A stretch of 11,919 nt of DNA, taken from contig CAMORL010000038.1 of the NCBI GenBank assembly GCA_946623765.1, positions 1 to 11,919 on the forward strand, given 5' to 3'. Below are positions 7,295-11,919 of the stretch, one piece after another. Below the pieces are notes generated by a model. It was given only the letters and a program-made list of their open reading frames with translations, was not told the origin of the DNA and searched no databases. A program made the position numbers and the translations under genes. The stretch's first letter is position 1. The number at the start of each line of letters is the position of its first letter. This stretch comes from an uncultured Clostridia bacterium. Lineage in GTDB: Bacteria; Bacillota_A; Clostridia; Christensenellales; CAG-138.

Positions 7295-9442
7295 ATGGGA
7301 AAAAGACTGATCGGAAAAGACGACGCGGCACAAACCGTTTGCGAGCGCTGCGCGTCCGCACTGAAAAGGCAATATGGCGAGGAGCCGTGCAAGCCGTTCA
7401 TCGAGAGACTGCGAAACGAGGAGAAACGCATTGAAGACAAAAACGCATGGGAGACGCTAAAGCTTGCGGCAAAGATCGCCGACCTGTGTGCCGCACACGC
7501 GACGCCGGTCCTTGCAAAAGGGGATCTCGGCACGCCGCTCCTTGCGTACCTGCTCGGCATCACCGAATGCAATCCGCTTGAGCCGCATCTGTACTGCCCG
7601 AAGTGCAAGGACCAAAAGGTCCTGTTTCCCGACAGCATTTCGTCCGGTTTCGATCTGATGCGCTGCGGTATGGCGCAAAGAGTTTGTCCGAGCTGCGGTG
7701 CGCCGATGATCGGTGACGGAAATCAGGTGATCGGAAGCGGGGATCATCCGCAGGATACCGGTCATTCTGCACAGTTAACACTCGACGTGCCGGCAGAAGC
7801 ACTGCCGTTGATCCGCAAACGGTTCGGCGGGGCACTCAAAAAACTTCCGATCGGCATTCACGCGAACAGAGAGCTTTCCGTGCTGTGGAACATGCAGACC
7901 GATTCCGACGCGCCATTTGCGCCGTTTGTGCCGGATGAACAGGATGTCAGCAGATTCGTCGACGAGAGCCTTTCCGGAGGATTCGGCAGTGAACTGTTTG
8001 AAAGCGAACGGCTGCTTGCTCCGATCCCGCAAACGTTCTCGGAGCTTCTGCGGCTGTACCGCCTCGTTGTCGGGGGCGCGGCAGAGACCGACCCGCCGAT
8101 CAACCGCCCCGAAAACACGCCGCATCCGATCTCCAAGGCAGCCGCGATCGGCGCGCTGCTTTTGAAGCTGCGTCTTATGCGGGCGAGGGAGTCGGATCCG
8201 GTCGGCTTCTTTGCGGCAGTTCTGACGACAGAGACGCCGAGACATATGGATATTTCGCTGTTTTCAAAGGGCGTGCCTGATCGGACGATGACTCCCGGAG
8301 AACAGACGGGATCCGCGTTCGGCGTGGAGGAAACGGCGCTTGCTTGCATTGCCCGAAGGATCCGGTTTCTGCCGGCGGATTTGAATCGATCCGATCCGGT
8401 ACGGTTTCTGCCCGGCAAAGGAACGATCCTCACGCCGCTCCGGTTTCCGAAGGGCACGCGTCCGGAAACGATCAAGAGCATCCTGACCGAGCGAAGGAAA
8501 GCGCCGTTCGTGTCGGAAGAGGACGTCGTTTCCCGCGCAAACCTCTCCGATCGGGAGCAAAAAGCATTCGCAGCGTGCGGATTGTTCGACTGCTTCTTAA
8601 AAGAGCATCGGTTTCGCCGTGCAGGCGATGTCGTGCGGGAGCTTTTGGATGCCTTCTCCTGCGCGGAGGAATTGCCTGACAGCAAACGTTCGGGCAAAAA
8701 GCCGCAGGACACGGCTGCAGCCGAAGCGATGCTGCCGCTTGCGGGAACCGACGGGCTTTGTTTGATCGGGGGCAGACCGGCCATGGGAAAAACGACGACG
8801 CTGCTTCGGCTTGCGCTTGCGTATGCACAGCGGGAACGGAAGACGGCTTACGTGTTTTCCTCCGATCTTAGCGCAAAAGAACTTGCAAAAAAGCTTATGA
8901 CCGTTATGACAGACGTCGATCCGAAGCACATCCGGTCGGAAATGCTTACAGCGCGCGAGCGGTCTGCAATTGAGAATTGTCTCTGTGTGCTGGACACGCT
9001 CCCGATCCGGCTTTACGGCGGCAAGCTTCGCCCGGAAGCGTTTTTTCGCACGGCGCGTGAGGAGATCGAAGAAGGCATGCTGCTGCTGGACGGCATTCCC
9101 ACAGCGCAACCGGCGTATGAACCGGATGCAGCGCCGAATCCCTATGACGAGATCTATCTCGAACAGGCGGCAGCGGCAGCGGCGCTGAAAGAATTTGCAA
9201 AACAATGGCGGGTGCCGATCTTTGTCGCCGTACCGCTTTCACGCAATACGGAGCGGCGGGCGGATCACCGCCCTACGCTTGCGGACGTCCGGTATCATCC
9301 GAGGCTTATCGCGGAAGCGGACGCTGTCGTACTCCTGTATCGGGACAGTTATTACAACGACGGCGGCGATCCCGCCATGCAGTACGTCATTGCAAAGAAT
9401 GACTCACGAATACTTGACAGCAATCGACACAATGCGCGATAA
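7295..9442 (+). CDS. PolC-derived pseudo-polymerase fused to a DnaB-type RecA-fold domain
   Basis: This 715-residue fusion has two replisome ancestries. Residues ~17-440 follow the order of the PolC C-terminal core: PVLAKGDLGTPLLA (71-84, PolC GSRGSVGSS region), ITECNPLEPH (89-98), zinc ribbon CPKC (101-104) and CPSC (131-134) flanking SSGFDL, a palm block AQLTLDVPAEA (159-169), PQTFSELLRLYRLVVGG (245-261), KAAAIGALLLKLRLMRARESDP (281-302), and ALACIARRIRF...ADLNRS through AACGLFDCF (348-434). PHP and exonuclease domains and the central palm/fingers are missing. The PDIDLNF aspartates read Q and T, so polymerase activity is unlikely. Residues ~482-705 match the DnaB helicase domain: Walker A GGRPAMGKT (492-500), FSSDLS (521-526, Glu to Asp), LLLDG (596-600), PLSRNTERRADHRPTLADVR, and LLYRDSYY. 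The ribosome binding site is weak. It may bind primed DNA or the replisome (inference). Confidence 0.85.
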   Translation: MGKRLIGKDDAAQTVCERCASALKRQYGEEPCKPFIERLRNEEKRIEDKNAWETLKLAAKIADLCAAHATPVLAKGDLGTPLLAYLLGITECNPLEPHLYCPKCKDQKVLFPDSISSGFDLMRCGMAQRVCPSCGAPMIGDGNQVIGSGDHPQDTGHSAQLTLDVPAEALPLIRKRFGGALKKLPIGIHANRELSVLWNMQTDSDAPFAPFVPDEQDVSRFVDESLSGGFGSELFESERLLAPIPQTFSELLRLYRLVVGGAAETDPPINRPENTPHPISKAAAIGALLLKLRLMRARESDPVGFFAAVLTTETPRHMDISLFSKGVPDRTMTPGEQTGSAFGVEETALACIARRIRFLPADLNRSDPVRFLPGKGTILTPLRFPKGTRPETIKSILTERRKAPFVSEEDVVSRANLSDREQKAFAACGLFDCFLKEHRFRRAGDVVRELLDAFSCAEELPDSKRSGKKPQDTAAAEAMLPLAGTDGLCLIGGRPAMGKTTTLLRLALAYAQRERKTAYVFSSDLSAKELAKKLMTVMTDVDPKHIRSEMLTARERSAIENCLCVLDTLPIRLYGGKLRPEAFFRTAREEIEEGMLLLDGIPTAQPAYEPDAAPNPYDEIYLEQAAAAAALKEFAKQWRVPIFVAVPLSRNTERRADHRPTLADVRYHPRLIAEADAVVLLYRDSYYNDGGDPAMQYVIAKNDSRILDSNRHNAR

Positions 9443-9443
9443 T
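9414..9443 (+). promoter_or_regulatory. strong sigma-A promoter inside the end of the fusion gene
   Basis: TTGACA (9414-9419), an 18-bp spacer, and GATAAT (9438-9443) form a near-consensus promoter that overlaps the last ten codons of the fusion gene and its stop. It points at the membrane-protein gene, whose AGGAGGGG site and ATG (9470) are well placed downstream. This gives that gene expression independent of the palindrome-type promoters. Confidence 0.75.
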
Positions 9444-9469
9444 ATGAATGTTCACAGGAGGGGATGCAT

Positions 9470-10855
9470 ATGTCCGAACAAGATACAAATGAACCCAATG
9501 TCAATCATCTGCAGGGGACGAACGAAGCTCCTGTAAACAACGAATCCGAAAAGCAAACGGAAGGCAGGCGGTTTCGTTGGGACACGATGGATACCGTTAT
9601 GAAATGGGTGCCCGCAAGTGCCGCCGTCTACGGTACCGTCAAGTGGATCTTTGAAATCATCCGCTGCTTTACGGACGGTGCATATCGAGCCCAATGCTCA
9701 AGCTGCTCCCGGCTGTTTTCAGTCGAATTCTTTTCCCGGTATTTTTCGCCGGTGTTTCTTTGGCTGACCGGTGCGGCTTTCTTTCTCTGTCTCGCGTATG
9801 GGTTCGTGCGGTTTTACAGACTGTCGGCGAAGGGGAAAAAGATCACGGTTACGATCCTGCTTGCCGTCGCGACAGTGATCGCCGTTCCTGTACTGTTCAA
9901 GCTACTGTTTGTGCCGAACGCATACAAAGATAACTTCCCTGTATTTATGCTGAATGTGTCCGGTATCGTCGCGCTCATAGCGCTCGGCATGGCATACTTT
10001 GACAAAACCGTTCAAAGCGGGTTCCTGCTGAAGAGCATCGTGCTTTGGGCATTGCTCGCTTATGCCGGCATTCCGCTTCTCATTCTGCTGACACAAAATG
10101 CTGTGCTGGCGGTCGTTGTCGTGATTACAGCAGTCATCGTTTTCTTTGTGGTTAGGTCTGCAAGGAAAGCGCCGAAACCGGAACCAAAGTATAAGGAGAT
10201 TCCGGAGACAGGCGATGAGGAACATCCGATGACGGAAGAACAGCAGTCGCGTGCGCACAGATACAACGAAGCAATGCGCGCTCTGAATAACACCGACTGG
10301 AACACAGCGTATGGCATCCTGGAAGAGCTCGGCGAATGGGATCTCTTTATGAGAGTCCTGTTTGATCGGTTGAGCGAGTGCGAATTCCAATTGAAGGAAA
10401 AACAGGCAAACACAATATGGTATGAGCTTCTGGATTACGGAGACCGGTATTATGAACGCAGAAGAAGATGGTTTTTTTGCTATCAGGAGAGCTACATTCA
10501 GGCACTGGCTGCATTCAAAAAGCTGATAGATGATTCAGATCGTATACCGGTGTATTTGTCTAACAGGGATGAGAAAAAAAGGTTTTTAATCTATCAGGAC
10601 ATCGTTCACTCCGGCATCCGTACTTTGGTTGACAGAGTTCGGAAATCCGATCCATACGCCGATACAAGTTATATGGATTACATGAAACACGGCAAGAAAT
10701 ACGCCTGCAACCGAGAGAACGCAGAAAAATTGCTAAAGAAAATGCTCGAATCCTCCGATTTTTCTGCCGATTCGGAAGTGATATATTTTATAAAAATATT
10801 TACGCTTTCCCAAATCTATCTGCCGGAATCGTCGGACACATCTGATCAATCATGA
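9470..10855 (+). CDS. multi-pass membrane protein with a cytoplasmic helical C-terminal domain
   Basis: This 461-residue protein was not recognised as a known family. Residues 1-35 are polar and Asn/Glu/Gln-rich. A conserved segment (39-91, including TVKWIFEIIRCFTDGAY and RLFSVEFFSRYFSP) is amphipathic. About five hydrophobic segments follow, roughly at 93-113, 125-148, 156-175, 186-209 and 211-229. Residues 230-461 are charged and helical, possibly TPR-like (RYNEAMRALNNTDWNTAYGILEELGEWD), and should face the cytoplasm. The ATG at 9470 was preferred to the in-frame ATG at 9464 because AGGAGGGG ends directly at 9463. The N-terminal half is clearly related to the minus-strand copy at 11735 and to the fragment at 10966. 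The C-terminal half has AT-richer codons than its neighbours. A sensor or membrane-anchoring role is only a guess. Confidence 0.85.
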   Translation: MSEQDTNEPNVNHLQGTNEAPVNNESEKQTEGRRFRWDTMDTVMKWVPASAAVYGTVKWIFEIIRCFTDGAYRAQCSSCSRLFSVEFFSRYFSPVFLWLTGAAFFLCLAYGFVRFYRLSAKGKKITVTILLAVATVIAVPVLFKLLFVPNAYKDNFPVFMLNVSGIVALIALGMAYFDKTVQSGFLLKSIVLWALLAYAGIPLLILLTQNAVLAVVVVITAVIVFFVVRSARKAPKPEPKYKEIPETGDEEHPMTEEQQSRAHRYNEAMRALNNTDWNTAYGILEELGEWDLFMRVLFDRLSECEFQLKEKQANTIWYELLDYGDRYYERRRRWFFCYQESYIQALAAFKKLIDDSDRIPVYLSNRDEKKRFLIYQDIVHSGIRTLVDRVRKSDPYADTSYMDYMKHGKKYACNRENAEKLLKKMLESSDFSADSEVIYFIKIFTLSQIYLPESSDTSDQS

Positions 10856-10965
10856 GAAAGCGGGGGATCTCGCAGTCTGGCCGATACAGCATTCCCATCC
10901 GAAAAAATGAAGAAAAGACAATCGAACGGATCACAAGACACAAGGGAAAAGGAAACGAAATAACG

Positions 10966-11126
10966 ATGAAACATCAAACGCAAGACAGCGATCATCCGCA
11001 GGTTATGATTGAGATTCCGTCAAGCGGAGAGACCGGTCCGACAATCGACAAAAAACAGTTCGGCTGGAGAGAACCGTCGTTACGATCTTTGCATGGCTGC
11101 CGGCGGTTCGCGCAGCGTTCGTCAAA
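10966..11126 (+). pseudogene. N-terminal fragment of a second membrane-protein paralog, frameshifted
   Basis: From the ATG at 10966 (preceded by AAAAGGAA) the reading gives HPQVMIEIPSSGETGP...KKQFGW, which lines up with QPNVAIEIPPTGEPEP...KKRSKW of the minus-strand copy. At about 11068-11073 homology jumps frame: the continuation RTVVTIFAWLPAVRAAFVK matches WTVIDTVIAWLPAIAAAYG. A two-base gain in an AGAGA run explains the shift. Homology then stops at about 11126, where the sequence turns into the reverse complement of the other copy. The remaining frame to the TGA at 11268 is antisense and not a real product. The 110 bases before it show no gene I can support. Confidence 0.75.
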
Positions 11127-11735
11127 ATACAGCAGTTTCAGGGAAATGAGCAGAAGCACCGCAGAAACGCCGAGAAGGATGTACGGGAAAGCAGACTTAT
11201 ATACCCACGGATTGGCATTGAAAAACGCGGAGAGCCGTTCTTCGCCGACGACGCGTACGACCGCTTGAACGATCGGCGCGTCGAAGTGATCGACCAGTCC
11301 CAGTATCAGCGCGAACGCCGCGGCGATCGGAAGCATCAGAAGAAACAGGACGGTAAAGCCGACCCGTTTACCGGTCTTAGCAAGCCGATAAAACCGAACG
11401 ATTGCATATAAAAGCCCGATCCCGAGCGTAATGCCGGTCATCCAAAACAGAACCGGCTCATAGTAGCGCGGCAAAAATCCGACAGAAAACAATCTCGTGC
11501 AGTTCGCGAACTGTGCCGCATACGCCCCATCGCGAAAGCATCGCACAATCTCGAGGATCCATTTGACGATCCCGTATGCCGCGGCGATAGCAGGCAGCCA
11601 CGCGATCACGGTATCGATGACCGTCCATTTGGATCGTTTCTTTGTTTTCATCGGTTCGGGTTCTCCGGTGGGCGGGATCTCGATCGCGACATTCGGCTGT
11701 TCGCCGTTCGGCTCTTCTCTGTTGACGTCGGACAT
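10992..11735 (-). pseudogene. truncated third membrane-protein paralog with an antisense tail
   Basis: Read on the minus strand from the ATG at 11735-11733, this open frame codes for 247 residues. AAAGGAG (11751-11745) lies 9 bp ahead, so this start was preferred over upstream in-frame ATGs. Residues 38-100 are strongly similar to the 9470-10855 protein (DTVIAWLPAIAAAYGIVKWI, EIVRCFRDGAY, RLFSVGFLPRYYEPV), followed by hydrophobic segments at ~93-117, ~126-148 and ~183-203. Similarity runs to LLYFDE (201-206), the counterpart of MAYFDK (174-179). After that the frame reads backward through the plus-strand fragment for ~41 residues, and the last two membrane segments and the whole cytoplasmic domain are absent. 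It keeps its promoter and a long frame, so a short membrane protein could still be made. I label it a pseudogene because of the replaced C-terminus. Confidence 0.75.
11105..11130. other. inversion junction between two paralog fragments
   Basis: Left of this stretch the sequence codes on the plus strand for the N-terminus of a membrane-protein paralog; right of it, on the minus strand, for the middle of another copy. At 11121-11126 GTCAAA can be read as Val-Lys (plus, the VKW position of the N-terminal motif) or, complemented, as Phe-Asp (minus, the YFD position). This short shared hexamer in opposite orientations may mark where recombination or template switching occurred. Confidence 0.6.
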
Positions 11736-11771
11736 GTTTCGAATCTCCTTTGATAACGGTATATCGTACAG

Positions 11772-11795
11772 CTTGTCGGCTTTTCGACCGACAGG
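11772..11795 (-). other. hairpin in the 5' leader of the minus-strand gene
   Basis: TGTCGG (11774-11779) and CCGACA (11788-11793) pair around an 8-base loop, extended to 8 bp with one wobble. It lies between the predicted promoter and the start at 11735, so it would form in the transcript. It resembles the TGTCCG/CGGACA-like palindromes upstream of B and D, but the loop is longer and the position relative to the promoter differs. Confidence 0.45.
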
Positions 11796-11865
11796 TGCGT
11801 TCCTTATCTGGACCGACTGCGCCGGAGAGCTATTCATCGAACATCTATCCCCGTTCGCTTTGAAA

Positions 11866-11895
11866 AGCATAACACAAATCACCCGCTTTAGACAA
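11866..11895 (-). promoter_or_regulatory. promoter of the minus-strand paralog
   Basis: On the minus strand, TTGTCT (11895-11890) and TATGCT (11871-11866) are spaced by 18 bp and lie ~130 bp ahead of the ATG at 11735. It gives a leader of about 120 bases. The match is moderate in both boxes. Confidence 0.5.
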
Positions 11896-11900
11896 GCCTG

Positions 11901-11912
11901 GGCTCGCGAGCC
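11901..11912. repeat. 12-bp perfect palindrome
   Basis: GGCTCGCGAGCC is a perfect palindrome six bases upstream of the -35 box of the minus-strand promoter. It could be a regulator site for that gene or for something beyond the window edge. A single 12-bp palindrome in GC-rich DNA can also occur by chance. Confidence 0.35.
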
Positions 11913-11919
11913 GCAAAGC

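Noticed and set aside
7295..9442. PolC/DnaB fusion as an assembly chimera of two genes
   Set aside because: One uninterrupted frame spans both parts. The PolC part is already rearranged and degenerate throughout, and the linker (~440-480) shows no abrupt change in composition, which fits an evolved fusion better than a misjoin.
10852..10965. Short frame starting at the ATGA overlap with the end of the membrane-protein gene
   Set aside because: It has no ribosome binding site suited to that start and no similarity in its first 38 codons. Family similarity begins only at the Met at 10966.
1..11919. CRISPR array, tRNA or rRNA genes, integrase or transposase
   Set aside because: No regularly spaced direct repeats, no cloverleaf-like sequences and no transposase or integrase motifs were seen on either strand.

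Overview
The window looks like chromosomal or accessory DNA of a Gram-positive Firmicute, probably a Clostridia-type gut bacterium. Three things suggest this: strong AGGAGG-type ribosome binding sites, sigma-A-like promoters, and one gene clearly built from pieces of PolC, the replicative polymerase typical of Firmicutes. This placement is inferred from the sequence alone. I saw no rRNA, tRNA, CRISPR array, transposase or integrase.

Layout. Bases 1-63 may hold the last 20 codons of an upstream gene. A WYL-domain transcription regulator (222-1229) has its own promoter and a clean intrinsic terminator. Next, apparently co-transcribed, come a small HAD-fold 5'-nucleotidase-like gene (1341-1838), a CbbX/SpoVK-type AAA ATPase with a degenerate second AAA domain at its N-terminus (1866-3875), and the first of four tandem paralogs of an unrecognised family (A 3902-4660, B 4766-5524, C 5571-6311, D 6390-7226). 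Then comes a 715-residue fusion (7295-9442). Its first ~440 residues are a shortened, apparently catalytically dead PolC core. Its C-terminal ~225 residues are a DnaB-type RecA-fold helicase domain with altered catalytic residues. A multi-pass membrane protein (9470-10855) follows, driven by a strong promoter embedded in the end of the fusion gene.

The right end is rearranged. A frameshifted N-terminal fragment of a second copy of the membrane protein (10966 to about 11126, plus strand) runs head-on into a third copy on the minus strand (start 11735). That copy has lost its C-terminal half and now reads antisense through the fragment.

The most notable signals are the PolC/DnaB fusion, the four-gene paralog array, and a promoter unit found three times: an 18-bp palindrome of the form YGTCCG-N6-CGKRCR, exactly 10 bp, then a -10 box. 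It precedes the nucleotidase gene, paralog B and paralog D. If the shared control is real, HAD-AAA-A, B-C and D-fusion form one co-regulated module. A nucleotidase, a AAA remodeller, a replisome-derived pseudo-polymerase/helicase, a multi-copy helical family and membrane partners next to a WYL regulator is an arrangement I do not recognise as a named system. A role in genome defence or in interfering with replication is a reasonable hypothesis, but it is not shown by the sequence.
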